The notes below the pieces were generated by a model. The model searched no databases. It was not told the DNA's origin and worked only from the letters and a program-made list of their open reading frames with translations. This document shows, one piece after another, positions 35,565 through 48,300 of a DNA stretch of 64,000 nucleotides. This DNA comes from Symbiodinium natans. Its lineage: Eukaryota; Sar; Dinophyceae; Suessiales; Symbiodiniaceae. Made by a program: the position numbers and the translations under genes. Where the stretch lies: NCBI GenBank assembly GCA_905221605.1, contig CAJNDS010000879.1, forward strand, positions 424,501 to 488,500. Direction: 5' to 3'. Positions within the stretch are counted from its first letter, which is position 1. Every line of letters begins with the position of its first letter.

Positions 35565-35772
35565 CGCAGTTTCAGGTCCCGCGGGGAGGTTTGTTGCTCA
35601 GCATGTCATGGCATGGATTGGGATGAAGTTGTGGTTTGATTGTGCAGTGATTCAGCAGTTGTCAAATTAGTTCGCTTTACGAGGTCGGGTTTCATGGCGA
35701 TCACGGCCGGTCCTTCGTCAACGGAGCTGCCAACATGTTTGAAGTAATTAATGGGCGGCTGTTGAGGATAAA

Positions 35773-36396
35773 TTAAGTTCCGATGCCGCCCCACATGAAG
35801 TCCAGGCCACGGTGATCAAAATCAGCCCAGTTCCAAGTGTCGACAGCGACCAACCAAAACCTGTTATCGCTCAAGCGTGCCAACACTGAAGGCGCAGTCG
35901 TCCATGGTCGGTCGGCCATGAAATTGAGTGTGGACTGACCGCTGGTGCGAGTCCCGCCCTTGGTGCAGATATGACGGGTTGTTTTGTCCCTTGCTTTTCC
36001 CTCCGGCTCAGCTGCTTGGGCATTTTGTCCCCAGTTCCAAGGACGTGAACTTGGCACCCGTGAGCCAAATACCCCAACTCGTACAACGAATTGTTTTTTG
36101 CATTCTTCCTGCGAAGGCCCGAAATTGAGCCAGAGGTAGCGCACGATGAACTGCCCGAAACCCTGGAGATAGGTTGAGCAGCACCCATGTTGTGGCAGTG
36201 CGGTTTGGTTTTGGCAGCAGCGCCTCGGTTGCTGTTTGCCAAGAAAGGTTCTTGCTTCGGTGGTGCTGTGCTCAAGATAGAGTGTGCTGTTGGTGGTGCT
36301 TGTGCTGCCACCGCCGCCGCCGCTGCCGCTGGTGCAATGATAGACGCGGTGTGAAGACGCGTTGTTGAGCTGCACGTTTTGGCAGGAAAGTGTCAT
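35773..36396 (-). CDS. Hypothetical 207-aa open frame
   Basis: The frame is unbroken on the - strand, with a Gly/Ser/Thr-rich stretch from a short GCC-type repeat and a Trp-rich C-terminus (FWLVAVDTWNWADFDHRG). I recognise no domain. No splice or neighbour evidence supports it, and it would run opposite to the confident genes. It may be chance. Confidence 0.15.
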   Translation of the reverse strand: MTLSCQNVQLNNASSHRVYHCTSGSGGGGGSTSTTNSTLYLEHSTTEARTFLGKQQPRRCCQNQTALPQHGCCSTYLQGFGQFIVRYLWLNFGPSQEECKKQFVVRVGVFGSRVPSSRPWNWGQNAQAAEPEGKARDKTTRHICTKGGTRTSGQSTLNFMADRPWTTAPSVLARLSDNRFWLVAVDTWNWADFDHRGLDFMWGGIGT

Positions 36397-39300
36397 CGTT
36401 GATGCGTTGCCTTGTTACTGTTGTGAATGCTGAATTCCTGGCCGTGCTGCTTGCTGGCCGCCGTGCTCTTGCACTGCCAGCGCCATCGCTGGTCAAAAGG
36501 ATACCAGCTGCATGAGTTGAGCCTGTGCCGCCGAGATGTGTACTTCAAGCATTCCGGAGAGCAGTTCGAGCAGATCCTTGAAATGTCTGGGACACAGAAG
36601 TGGCTTGCGGTAGTGGTTCCGAACGTGTGGGTGCAGTCTTCTAGCCTTGAACAGGATGGGGCAAGTGAGTCCCAACATAGGCATATGAGAGTCACCGCAT
36701 CAGTGGTACCAGTTTCAAGCAGCAGGGGGAATGGGTTGGAGCATCAGGGTCGCTGCCACAATGACTCGTTGAATGCTGACCCCGTGCCCCATACTACTTG
36801 TATGATGCTTCGGCAGAAGCCTCATGAGCTAGCCATTGCAAAAATGCCCAAAACCAGCTTTGCCCGTTTTGGGTTTCTGGTATTTGGGCTTGAGATAGAA
36901 AAACTGAGATAGAAAAAACCAAAAAATTGAGATACTCGTAGTAACATTTGGACCAATGTTGGGGTATAGGGTAGTGGTGGTATGCGGCTGCTTATCTGGG
37001 GAAGCTTGATTGCTGAGGCCGGGCCGTTGGCAGATTTCCTTGGCGTACCCGACGGTGACCATGCGATCCGCGCTGAGCACACGAGACTGCGACATGAATC
37101 AAGTGTGGTCTAGCAGTACCAGTGAAGAACGATCAATCACTCACGATACCGCTGTAGGCTCCAGCGGGTCCAGCGTGGAGATCGACCTGCGAGGAGATCT
37201 TGTGAAAACTAGGCTGAACCGCTTTCGAACGGCATGCTTTCCTCCCCGCAGGAGTCGAAGACAAGCCACTTAAGGATTTGTGCAAAGCCGAGTGGAGAAG
37301 CAACTTTGGGATGTAGGGGGAACATGGGGGAACCCTGATCAGCCTGAACCACTCAGGCTGCCACACAGCGGTCCGGACTCGAGCATGAGAAAGGGTGAGA
37401 CTTCAGCTCAGCTAAGGCGGCTTCTTGCTTTGAAAACCTGTTGGTGCACATTCGACATCCGTTGCTTCGCAATGACCATATGTCCAGATCGGCATCCTCA
37501 GCGCTGACCTTGCTGACGCTCTTCAAGAGGACCATGGGGGGCTGAAGCACGAAGCATTGTGCATCAAGAGCAGCTGCGTGCAGCTGGGCAGTCCCTTTTC
37601 TCGCAAAAGGCGTACTTTTCGAGCATGATTGAAAGGACGGTCATCGCTGAGGAAGAGTGCCAGGAGGGACCTGGCGCCGGAACCTTTGAAATGCAGCGAG
37701 GGCCGCCCTTGGGGTCATTTTCGCTGCATATGATCAAACGGCTTTAGAGCTGGAAACAACGTCTTCTTTTTCAGCTCCAGCGCACGGCGGGTGCTCATCT
37801 AAACAAGCCTGCAAGTATCTGAGCCCAGGTCACCACGTTGGAGCGCTGGCTTGCACCTTGGTGTTGCCAAAGCATTGAGGTGGGTGGTGCTTTCGCCTTG
37901 ATGCATGGCAGTTCTTGATGTTCACGTCTGCTCTTTTGGCAGGTCGACCAGGCACCAACTACCATTGCAGCGTAACTTCAATGGCCGAACACATGAAAGC
38001 TCCTTTCTGTCTCACAGCCAAAGCTTGCTAAACTTGCAGGCGGCCAAAATGCGCCAGTCGAACTCGCACAAAGGTGATGTTCCGCACCAGGCTTGACCTC
38101 CAATGCCAAACTGTCCCAGTGATCTGCAGCTTGGCTGTAAGAACGTATTTCGAATTGACACAATTTCCCAAAACGTGACATGTGTGTCTTCAAAAAACAA
38201 GCAACAAAGCCCTCGGAAAGGCCTCACGTGGTCACAGTCATGAGCCAAGAATTGCCGCACAGAATTCCCCAGCATAACCCAGCATAGCCCAGCTCCAGAA
38301 CTTTAACCCCCCGAGGCTGTTTCCTCATTTTCCTGGATATGCATCAAGGAAGAGATTGGGATCGACATGGATCGACCGTTATCGTCACCCTAGCTTAGTC
38401 GTATCTGCTCGTCTCTTTGTTGAGCTCAGCCACATATGAGCTACATGGAAGAGGGAGCCTGGCCGGCCTTCAAAGTGGCCCTGGGCCCAGTGATACAGCA
38501 GACAAGCGACTGTTTCGCCTATGGGTTTGTGAGGGTACTGGTTTTGTCGGTTTTGCGATGTCAGTTTTTGGAAAGACGGGCAGGGTTGTCCAGCACACGG
38601 GTGCAAGAAGTTGTCGCGAACTTTGCACCACACATTATCAAGCAGGTAGGCAAGGCTAGCTTCAGAGCGGTCGCATCGCGGTTGTCCTAAGTCGACCCGG
38701 CCTATTGAAATGCTGGATGCAGTGGTGGAGAGGGCAGCAAGTTCAGGGCTTTCTCTGTACGGCCTTTTCAGAACCGTATGAACCTGTAGGACCAATTTTC
38801 GCTTCGTGTAATTGTGGCGAGGCCAGAGTGAGCTTTAACCGAAGCGACTGGGCCCCAAACGACCCAGAGATTGAGGGCGCCCGAAGCTCAGAGTGACCAT
38901 GCGATTCCTTGAAGGGCCGAATGATGCTTGAATGGCACGATGTGTGGCTGGAAGGTCGAGCTGTTGACCGGCCTTTACTTGCCACAAAAGCGTTGGCACC
39001 CTGGAAGCTGGCTTTGGCTGCGTCTGTCTCTGCATAGAATAGAAGCGAATCAATGACCGTCACTTCCGACATCACGCCGCGAACGACGGCAACAGCCGCC
39101 GCCACTGCAACAGCAGCAAAAGCCCTCAGGGCAAAGACATCGACAGCAGCCACCGACCTATTTATTGACTGAAGCACTCAGGGCAGATTCTTGGACTCAG
39201 CATGCCTCCCTAGTCAGTTTCATGCTTAATGATGCGATCCGTCAAAGTCACATGTACTGGATGCGGCCAGAATGAGGCCGAAACCATGGTAGCGATCTCA

Positions 39301-40628
39301 GAAATGGGCCTTCCGTGACTGTTGGCACATGGTGGCACTGCATCGTTGTTGCAGGCCAGCAGATCTTCCGCAAAGCAGGAGCCAGATCTCAGGTCAGCTG
39401 CCTGCCTGCTTACTCTGCCTGCCTACTCTGCCTGCCTGAGTACGGCATCTTTTCAAAGACAGCGCTGCCACAACCAGGCGTCTGTGTACCTTTTCTACTG
39501 GAGGGAGCGAGGCTGCAGTCCGTCGGCGCGTCAGCAAAAGTGTCGTAGGTGTTTGCAGGGCGACCAGTTCCACTTCAATACCAGCTGCTCCCCCAAATCT
39601 TGCGAATGTGTTTGGGCCTGCAGCTCAGGTCCGGATGGTGGTTCTGTGATGAGATTGGCTGTCGCCTGAGCTTGCGTACATCCTGCGGTGCACTGCATGG
39701 TTTCCCGAATGAGATGCTGCATCCGGTATCAACGAAGCATGAGAAGTGGATGCCATGAGCAGTCCAGCCTCAAGCAGCAGAGTCCCATCCAAGTGCATCG
39801 ATGCAGGACAGTGTCCAGACGACCTCTGTCGTTTCAGCCCGCATATTGAAACTAGTCAAAGCATGCCCTGGGCCCACAGCTTCATGAAAGACTGTCGTGC
39901 TAAGAGACGTCGCGCTCACTTTGGGAATGGGTGCCAGATGTCGGCTCGTGGCGTTCTTAAGCCTGGCCCTGCTGGCAGGAGACGTCATGAACATTCATGA
40001 GCATGTTCTGTTCAGCATGCCGTGCTCTGTTGGTTTGTGCAGGCGGCTTGAGCTAATAGGAACTATTTGAGTTTGGATCCTTGTGATGAAAATGTCCGCG
40101 TGGTGGTAGTGGTGCTCTTTCGTCCAGGTGCAAGTGGGCAAGACGGCACTCAAGGCTTCAATGCTTTCATGCAAACTGTGCGTGGCAGCTGCATTGGCTT
40201 CGTAGCTATTGTATGCCTGTGACCGTGCATTTAGGATTCTCGTATTGCTATGCAGCTAATCGCTTCCTCACCCCCCTCCCCTCTCCCTTCTCCCCCCATT
40301 CGGAATATCCCCCCCCCCCCGGCTCCGGTTTTGATTTCATGAGAAAGGGGGGGGGGGTCTGTCTTTGAGGCGTGGCAGTATTGGTTTTAGGGTTTCGGGT
40401 TTCTCCGGGAAGCGGCTACGGCTCAAGCATGTTGGCTACGAGACCTGAATGGGTAATGTTTCGTAACCTGCATTGATGCCACATGGCACCCAGTCACCCA
40501 GACCTAATTAGCTAGGCGCATGCTTAGATACTAAGGAAGGCTCGCCCCGGAAACAAGGTCACAATGATGTCGCTGCACATTTGTGGTATGCGCTTCTGCG
40601 TTGACGCGCGAATCTCCTGTTCGTCAGA
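36397..40628. other. Unresolved stretch, possible short + strand exons
   Basis: Short coding-like pieces occur, for example 37600-37747 (SSMIERTVIAEEECQEGPG) and 38436-38690, but no domain or phase-consistent chain was found. They may belong to the gene whose last exon is at 41146-41279. Confidence 0.2.
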
Positions 40629-40704
40629 CATACACATGCACATACACATACGCACATACACATACATACATACATACACGCCTACACACGTACACACACA
40701 CACA
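40629..40704 (+). repeat. CA/CATA microsatellite
   Basis: ACACAT/ATACAC-type dinucleotide and tetranucleotide repeats. Confidence 0.85.
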
Positions 40705-41145
40705 CAGCAAAGTCAACTAATCACCAAACCGGAAACCATTGGTCAGCCCGACACCTTTTCAATTCAAATTGGCCCGGCCTTCTGGCCACCGGGTGGTTTT
40801 CGGGATTTTCAATTTAGTAATGGAGGGGGGGGTCTTTATTGAATCAATGAACGTGGGAAGGTAGGGCGACAAGATGGTCAGTAGACTCTGGCAGATTCTG
40901 GTTGTCGGCCGCTATGAACTTCCTGCTTCTTCAACAGTTGGAGAGGTGGAATCATGACCGGTGAGAAGCCGCAAGGCGTGCCCGAGGAGGGATGCTTTGC
41001 TTTGCTTTGCTGTGCTTTGCCTTGCCTTGCAGGCATTTGGATGACCTCGTGTGTAATTCTGGTTCTTGCTTGATTTCTTGCAGGAAGCAGCCCCAGAGGA
41101 GCCACGAGCTTAGGCTTCGGCTGACTGATGTTCTGCCTTCTTCAG

Positions 41146-41279
41146 GGGCTCAATCATTGAGGCGCAAGCTGCGCAAGCTGCAGAAGGCTGTGGCCGTGGC
41201 AGAAGCACAGGCAGCGGAGGCTGAGGCCAAAGAAGAAGCGGCGAAGCGCGCAAAAGTGCAGGCAAGGCATGAAGTCTGA
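41146..41279 (+). CDS. Terminal exon with coiled coil, gene unknown
   Basis: After a pyrimidine-rich AG|G acceptor, an open frame reads RRKLRKLQKAVAVAEAQ, then AEAEAKEEAAKRAKVQARHE, and stops with TGA at 41277-41279. The Ala/Lys/Glu/Arg composition with Leu spacing is typical of a coiled coil. Upstream exons are not identified. It ends only 135 nt before the transposon boundary at 41414. Confidence 0.4.
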
Positions 41280-41558
41280 GTTGGACTCCCATGTACCACG
41301 TCACTCGAGTCACTCATGACCGCACACGCCAGCTGGTTGAATTCTGCTTTACCCAAGGTCACTGTTGCAAACATGCTTGGCTCGTTCAGGCAGTCAAGAT
41401 GTTTCATTCGTTCTTAATCCGAGCTCCTGTTTAATTGGTGGGGGGCCCCCCCCCCCCCGTGGGTGGCTTAAATAGGGTTTATTTGGAAGCTGAGAGTCGT
41501 GTTTTTGTGTGGTAGATACAAAGGAAAGGGCATAAGAAAGTAGCGAAAGGAGCTCCTC

Positions 41559-44500
41559 AATTCCCTTCCTTATCTCCTATCCTTTTTTCTTTATTCATTG
41601 CAACAGGAGAATACAGGAAAAGGGCCTCCATTCCCCTCTTGTTCTTCCTTTCTTGTGTTTTTGTCATTTAAAGGGGAACAGGAGAAGAGAAGGGAAAGAG
41701 AAGGAGAGAGGAGAGATAAAAGGAACACAATTTTAATGGGAAGAGCCAAGAAAAGAATAGAAGAGAGATGAACAAAGAAGATGGAGAGACAAAACAAGGC
41801 GCAAAGAAGATGGCACTCTTCTTTATCTATCCTCTCTCCCTTCTCTCTCCCTTCCCTCTTTCTTTTCGAAACAGAAAAACTAAAAAGGAAGAACTTGAAA
41901 AGGAGAAGGGTAATGAAAAGAGCAGAAGAGACAGGCCGAAAAGAGGGATATGATGAAGTATGGGCAAGGTCCACGCGCAAGGAGTCACCCTCTGCTTACC
42001 CTTCCACTGCTTTATCATACAAGTTCCTTTCTTGTGTTTTATTAGTTAAAAGGTAACAGAAGGAGAGAAGGGCAAGGGAAGTGAGAGAGGAGAGACAACA
42101 AGGAGGCCATTTGAATTTTCTGCAGGGGTACTGAAAAGAAGAGAAGACACAAGAAACAAGGAGACGGATAGCACTCTTCTTTATCTATCATCTCTCCCTT
42201 CCTTGTCTCTCGCTTTCCCCTCTATAATTAAAAAAATAGGTGCCCTCTCTCCTCTTCAGGAAGCCCCCTTGCCCTTATTTTGCTAGCTTTCTGAAACAAC
42301 AAGGGAAACAACACATAGAAAGAGAGGAAAGGGAATGAAACAATAGGCAGTGGAGCTCTTCAGTGTCTTTACCTATCTCTTTTCTTCTTTTTCTTTTTCA
42401 TTCAATAAGGAAAAGAAGCTTCCTTTGGTGTGATTTTGAGATTTAAAAGAGAACAAGAGAAGAGAAGGGAGAGAGAAAGGAGAGAGGAGAGATCAAAAGG
42501 AAGCAATTTTCATGGGAAGAGCAATGAAAATCATGGAAGAGAAATGAAGACAGGAGAGGGAGGTGCAAAATCAGGCAAAGAGAAGATGGTGCTCGTTTTC
42601 TTCTTTCCTCTCTTTCTTATCTTTCCCTTTCAAATAAAAACAAAAGGAAGAACAATGAACATGTAAAGGAACCCGTTTTCTTTTTCCGTTTGGGAACAAG
42701 GAAAAGAACAGAGGCGATAGGGCGAGAGGAGGGATTTGCTGCAGCATGGGGAGGGTCTACGGACAAGGAGCCAACCCCGCTCGCTTTCCCCATCCATTGG
42801 AAAAGAAAGGAACATGGCCTCCATTCCCCTCTTGTTCTTCCTTTCTTGCGCTTTTGTCATTTAAAGGGGAACAGGAGAAGAGAAGGGAGAGAGAAGGAGA
42901 GAGGAGAGACAAAAGGATTGCATTGTTAATGGGAAGAGCAAAGAAAAGAATAGAAGAGAGATGAATAGAGAAGTGGGAGAGACAAAACAAGGCGCAGAGA
43001 AGATGGCACTCTTCTTTATCTATCCTCTCTCCCTTCTCTCTCCCTTCCCTCTTTCTTTTCGAAATAAGAAAACAAAAAGGAAGAACTATGAGAAGGAGAA
43101 GGGTAAGGAAAGGAACAGAAGAGATAGGCCGAGAGGAGGGGTATGATGAAGTATGGACCGGTCCACGCGCCAGGAGTCACCCTCTGCTTACCCTTCCACT
43201 GCCTTATCACACAAGTTCCTTTCTTGTGGTTTATCAGTCAAAAGGAAACAGAAGGAGAGAAGGGAAAGAGAAGTGAGACGAGATAACAAGGATGCCATTT
43301 TGCTGGAAGCGCAACTGTATGTGGCCACAACAAGCAGGCCAGGGAGGCTCAGGCGGGGCAAGTCTCTCCCTAATTAGAAAAATCAATCTTGCTATTCACA
43401 GGTAGGCGCCCTTCTTCCTCTTCAGGAAATCGCCTTTCCCTTATTTTGCTTTTTGAAGCGAATAAGACAAACAACAGATAAGAAGAGAGGACAGGGAATG
43501 ACTAGGTAAAGAGAGGAGCTCTTCAATTTCCTCCCTATCTCTTAAGTTACTTTTCCTTCTTGGGTGGGTGTCCTTTTTTCTTCCTTGAAGATGCAGAAAA
43601 CTAGCAAAAAGGACACCCGATCGCCCATTTTCTTTTCAATTCCCTTCCTTATCTCCTATGCTCTTTTCCTTATTCATTGCAACAGGAGAATACAGGAAAA
43701 GGGCCTCCATTCCCCTCTTCTTCCTTTCTTGTGTTTTTGTCATTTAAAGGGGAACAGGAGAAGACAAGGGAAAGAGAAGGAGAGAGGAGAGATAAAAGGA
43801 ACACAATTCTAATGGGAAGAGCCAAGAAAAGAATAGAAGAGAGATGAACAAAGAAGATGGAGAGACAAAACAAGGCGCAAAGAAGATGGCACTCTTCTTT
43901 ATCTATCCTCTCGCCCTTCTCTCTCCCTTCCCTCTTTCTTTTCGAAACAGAAAAACTAAATTGGAAGAACTTGAAAAGGAGAAGGGTAAGGAAAAGAGCA
44001 GAAGAGACAGGCCGAAAAGAGGAATATGATGAACTGAAAAGAAGAGAAGACACAAGAAACAAGGAGACGGATAGCACTCTTCTTTATCTATCATCTCTCC
44101 CTTCCTTGTCTCTCGCTTTCCCCTCTATAATTAAAAAAATAGGTGCCCTCTCTCCTCTTCAGGAAGCCCCCTTGCTCTTATTTTGCTAGCTTTCTGAAAC
44201 GACAAGGAAACAACACATAGAAAGAGAGGAAAGGGAATGAAACAATAGGCAGTGGAGCTCTTCAGTGTCTTTACCTATCTCTTTTCTTGTTTTTCTTTTT
44301 CATTCAATAAGGAAAAGAAGCTTCCTTTGGTGTGATTTTGAGATTCAAAAGAGAACAAGAGAAGAGAAGGGAGAGAGAAAGGGGAGAGGAGAGATCAAAA
44401 GGAAGCAATTTTCATGGGAAGAGCAATGAAAATCATGGAAGAGAAATGAAGACAGGAGAGGGAGGTGCAAAATCAGGCAAAGAGAAGATGGTGCTCGTTT

Positions 44501-46362
44501 TCTTCTTTCCTCTCTTTCTTATCTTTCCCTTTCAAATAAAAACAAAAGGAAGAACAATGAACATGTAAAGGAACCCGTTTTCTTTTTCCGTTTGGGAACA
44601 AGGAAAAGAACAGAGGCGATAGGGCGAGAGGAGGGATTTGCTGCAGCATGGGGAGGGTCTACGGACAAGGAGCCAACCCCGCTCGCTTTCCCCATCCATT
44701 GGAAAAGAAAGGAGCATGGCCTCCATTCCCCTCTTGTTCTTCCTTTCTTGCGCTTTTGTCATTTAAAGGGGAACAGGAGAAGAGAAGGGAGAGAGAAGGA
44801 GAGAGGAGAGACAAAAGGATTGCATTGTTAATGGGAAGAGCAAAGAAAAGAATAGAAGAGAGATGAATAGAGAAGTGGGAGAGACAAAACAAGGCGCAGA
44901 GAAGATGGCACTCTTCTTTATCTATCCTCTCTCCCTTCTCTCTCCCTTCCCTCTTTCTTTTCGAAATAAGAAAACAAAAAGGAAGAACTATGAGAAGGAG
45001 AAGGGTAGGGAAAGGAACAGAAGAGATAGGCCGAGAGGAGGGGTATGATGAAGTATGGACCGGTCCACGCGCCAGGAGTCACCCTCTGCTTACCCTTCCA
45101 CTGCCTTATCACACAAGTTCCTTTCTTGTGGTTTATCAGTCAAAAGGAAACAGAAGGAGAGAAGGGAAAGAGAAGTGAGACGAGATAACAAGGATGCCAT
45201 TTTGCTGGAAGCGCAACTGTATGTGGCCACAACAAGCAGGCCAGGGAGGCTCAGGCGGGGCAAGTCTCTCCCTAATTAGAAAAAATCAATCTTGCTATTC
45301 ACAGGTAGGCGCCCTTCTTCCTCTTCAGGAAATCGCCTTTCCCTTATTTTGCTTTTTGAAGCGAATAAGACAAACAACAGATAAGAAGAGAGGACAGGGA
45401 ATGACTAGGTAAAGAGAGGAGCTCTTCAATTTCCTCCCTATCTCTTAAGTTACTTTTCCTTCTTGGGTGGGTGTCCTTTTTTCTTCCTTGAAGATGCAGA
45501 AAACTAGCAAAAAGGACACCCGATCGCCCATTTTCTTTTCAATTCCCTTCCTTATCTCCTATGCTCTTTTCCTTATTCATTGCAACAGGAGAATACCGGA
45601 AAAGGGCCTCCATTCCCCTCTTCTTCCTTTCTTGTGTTTTTGTCATTTAAAGGGGAACAGGAGAAGACAAGGGAAAGAGAAGGAGAGAGGAGAGATAAAA
45701 GGAACACAATTCTAATGGGAAGAGCCAAGAAAAGAATAGAAGAGAGATGAACAAAGAAGATGGAGAGACAAAACAAGGCGCAAAGAAGATGGCACTCTTC
45801 TTTATCTATCCTCTCGCCCTTCTCTCTCCCTTCCCTCTTTCTTTTCGAAACAGAAAAACTAAATTGGAAGAACTTGAAAAGGAGAAGGGTAAGGAAAAGA
45901 GCAGAAGAGACAGGCCGAAAAGAGGAATATGATGAACTGAAAAGAAGAGAAGACACAAGAAACAAGGAGACGGATAGCACTCTTCTTTATCTATCATCTC
46001 TCCCTTCCTTGTCTCTCGCTTTCCCCTCTATAATTAAAAAAAATAGGTGCCCTCTCTCCTCTTCAGGAAGCCCCCTTGCTCTTATTTTGCTAGCTTTCTG
46101 AAACGACAAGGAAACAACACATAGAAAGAGAGGAAAGGGAATGAAACAATAGGCAGTGGAGCTCTTCAGTGTCTTTACCTATCTCTTTTCTTGTTTTTCT
46201 TTTTCATTCAATAAGGAAAAGAAGCTTCCTTTGGTGTGATTTTGAGATTCAAAAGAGAACAAGAGAAGAGAAGGGAGAGAGAAAGGAGAGAGGAGAGATC
46301 AAAAGGAAGCAATTTTCATGGGAAGAGCAATGAAAATCATGGAGGAGAAATGAAGACAGGAG
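41559..46362 (+). repeat. Tandem 1.9-2.1-kb purine/pyrimidine-biased repeats (about 2.4 copies)
   Basis: The same landmark (CAACAGGAGAATAC) begins at 41601, 43680 and 45583. The offsets are 2079 and 1903 nt; a 176-nt stretch in copy 1 (about 41955-42130) is absent from copies 2 and 3. Copies 2 and 3 differ at only a few positions, for example the A-run at 43378/45281 and CAGG/CCGG at about 43693/45596. Within a unit a shorter block recurs about 1.2 kb later (41665 against 42867). The strand is arranged in blocks of GA-rich and CT-rich sequence. Conserved open frames of 60-135 codons simply reflect near-identical DNA and low complexity. I do not call them genes. Confidence 0.85.
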
Positions 46363-47413
46363 ACCGGGATCCCCTTGGCACCCTGCAAAAGTCCTGCAAA
46401 TACCACACAAAACGGAAAAGGGTAGGAACAACATTTGCGGGTCAAAATTTGCCGGGATCCCCATGGCACCCTGCAAAAGTCCTGCAAATACCACACAAAA
46501 CGGGAAAGGGTAGGAACAACATTTGCGGGTCAAAATTTGCCGGGATCCCCTTGGCACCCTGCAAAAGTCCTGCAAATGCCACACAAAACGGAAAAGGGTA
46601 GGAACAACATTTGCGGGTCAAAATTTGCCGGGATCCCCTTGGCACCCTGCAAAAGTCCTGCAAATGCCACACAAAACGGAAAGGGTAGGAACAACATTTG
46701 CGGGTCAAAATTTGCCGGGATCCCCTTGGCACCCTGCAAAAGTCCTGCAAATACCACACAAAACGGAAAAAGGTAGGAACAACATTTGCGGGTCAAAATT
46801 TGCCGGGATCCCCTTGGCACCCTGCAAAAGTCCTGCAAATGCCACACAAAACGAAAAAGGGTAGGAACAAAAATTGCGGGTCAAAATTTGCCGGGATCCC
46901 CTTGGCACCCTGCAAAAGTCCTGCAAATGCCACACAAAACGGAAAAGGGTAGGAACAACATTTGCGGGTCAAAATTTGCCGGGATCCCCTTGGCACCCTG
47001 CAAAAGTCCTGCAAATGCCACACAAACGGGAATAGGGTAGGAACAACATTTGCGGGTCAAAATTTGCCGGGATTCCCTTGGCGCCCTGCAAAAGTCCTGC
47101 AAATACCACACAAAACGAAAAAGGGTAGGAACAACATTTGCGGGTCAAAATTTGCCGGGATCCCCTTGGCACCCTGCAAAAATCCTGCAAATGCCACACA
47201 AAACGGAAAAGGGTAGGAACAACATTTGCGGGCCAAAATTTGCCGGGATCCCCTTGGCACCCTGCGAAAGCCCTGCAAATGCCACACAAATCGGAATAGT
47301 GTAGGAACAACATTTGCGGGTCAAAATTTGCCGGGATCCCCTTGGCACCCTGCAAAAGTCCTGCAAATACCACACACAACGGAAAAGGGTAGGAACAACA
47401 TTTGCGGGTCGGG
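46363..47413 (+). repeat. 88-bp tandem satellite, 12 copies
   Basis: Units start with GCCGGGATCCC at 46451, 46539, 46627, 46714, 46802, 46890, 46978, 47066, 47154, 47242 and 47330, with a first unit from about 46363. The period is 88 bp, with single 87-bp exceptions, and divergence is a few percent. A BamHI site (GGATCC) lies in nearly every unit. The period is not a multiple of 3, so through-running frames on both strands are artefacts. Confidence 0.95.
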
Positions 47414-47517
47414 GTTGGGGGGTCAGGAATTAAATAATTTAAATAATTTAAATAATTTAAATGCACCAGGGGGGGGCGTCCGGGCATTAAAATTATTTAA
47501 ATTATTTAATTCCCCGG

Positions 47518-47635
47518 CTCGTACTTTAGTATTGGGGGGAGGCCCGCGCTCGTAATTCAGTATTGGGGGGAGGCCCGGGCTCGTAATTTAGTGTTGAGGG
47601 GGAGGCCCGGGCTCGTGATTTAGTATCGGGGAATT
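47518..47635 (+). repeat. 31-bp tandem repeat, four copies
   Basis: Units start with CTCGTA at 47518, 47549 and 47580 and with CTCGTG at 47612. Each carries an AGTATTGGGGGGAGGCCC-like core. Confidence 0.85.
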
Positions 47636-47750
47636 GAAAAATTGATTTCATTTCAATGTCCAGGGGCCCGATTTGGCCAAATTTTGCCGGGCAGCCTCCG
47701 GGCAAAATTTGGCCAAATCGAGCCGCGCATTTCTCATGGCATACGAAGGC

Positions 47751-47958
47751 GGCAAATTTTGACCCGCAAAGTTGTTCCTACCCGTTCCCGTTTTGTGTGG
47801 TGTTTGCATCACTTTTCCCGAGTGCCAAGGGGATCCCGGCAAATTTTGACCGGCAAAGTTGTTCCTACCCTTTCCCGATTTGTGTGGTATTTGCAGGACT
47901 TTTCCAGGGTGCCAAGGGAATCCCGGCAAATTTTGACCCGCAAAGTTGTTCCTACCCT
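47751..47958 (-). repeat. Diverged 88-bp satellite copies in inverted orientation
   Basis: About 2.4 units of the same satellite lie on the opposite strand (GGATCCCGGCAAATTTTGAC and so on). They are more diverged than the direct array and run into the scaffold gap, so the inverted array may be much longer. Confidence 0.85.
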
Positions 47959-48058
47959 NNNNNNNNNNNNNNNNNNNNNNNNNNNNNNNNNNNNNNNNNN
48001 NNNNNNNNNNNNNNNNNNNNNNNNNNNNNNNNNNNNNNNNNNNNNNNNNNNNNNNNNN
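47959..48058. other. 100-N scaffold gap
   Basis: Exactly 100 N, a conventional placeholder of unknown true size. It sits between inverted satellite copies and a large palindrome, which explains the assembly failure. Confidence 0.99.
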
Positions 48059-48083
48059 CTCCCGCAGGAGGAATTAAATAATC

Positions 48084-48300
48084 TAAATATGAAGGCCCCG
48101 AATTAAATATTAATATTTAATTCGGGGCCTTCATATTTAAATTATGTAAATTATTTAAATTATTTAAATTATTTAAATTATTTAAATTATTTAAATTATT
48201 TAAATTATTTAAATTATTTAATTCCCGGGCCCGAATTAAATAATTTAAATATGAAGCTCCAGAATTAAATATTCATATTTAAATCGGGGCCTTCATATTT
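48084..48300. repeat. Perfect 56-bp palindrome, AT-rich satellite and second palindrome
   Basis: 48084-48139 is a perfect palindrome with 28-nt arms and no spacer; each arm contains GAAGGCCCCGAATT. It is followed by repeated TTAAATTAT units (about 48139-48222). A second, imperfect palindrome of the same type lies at about 48246-48300. A related AAATAATTT tract occurs at 47429-47505. Confidence 0.9.

Noticed and set aside
41591-46200. Pairs of identical 60-135 aa proteins as a tandem gene family
   Set aside because: The conservation is due to nearly identical satellite DNA; sequences are low-complexity and present in several frames at once.
46363-47413. CRISPR-like array
   Set aside because: The 88-bp units are contiguous with no unique spacers. 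This is a eukaryotic satellite.
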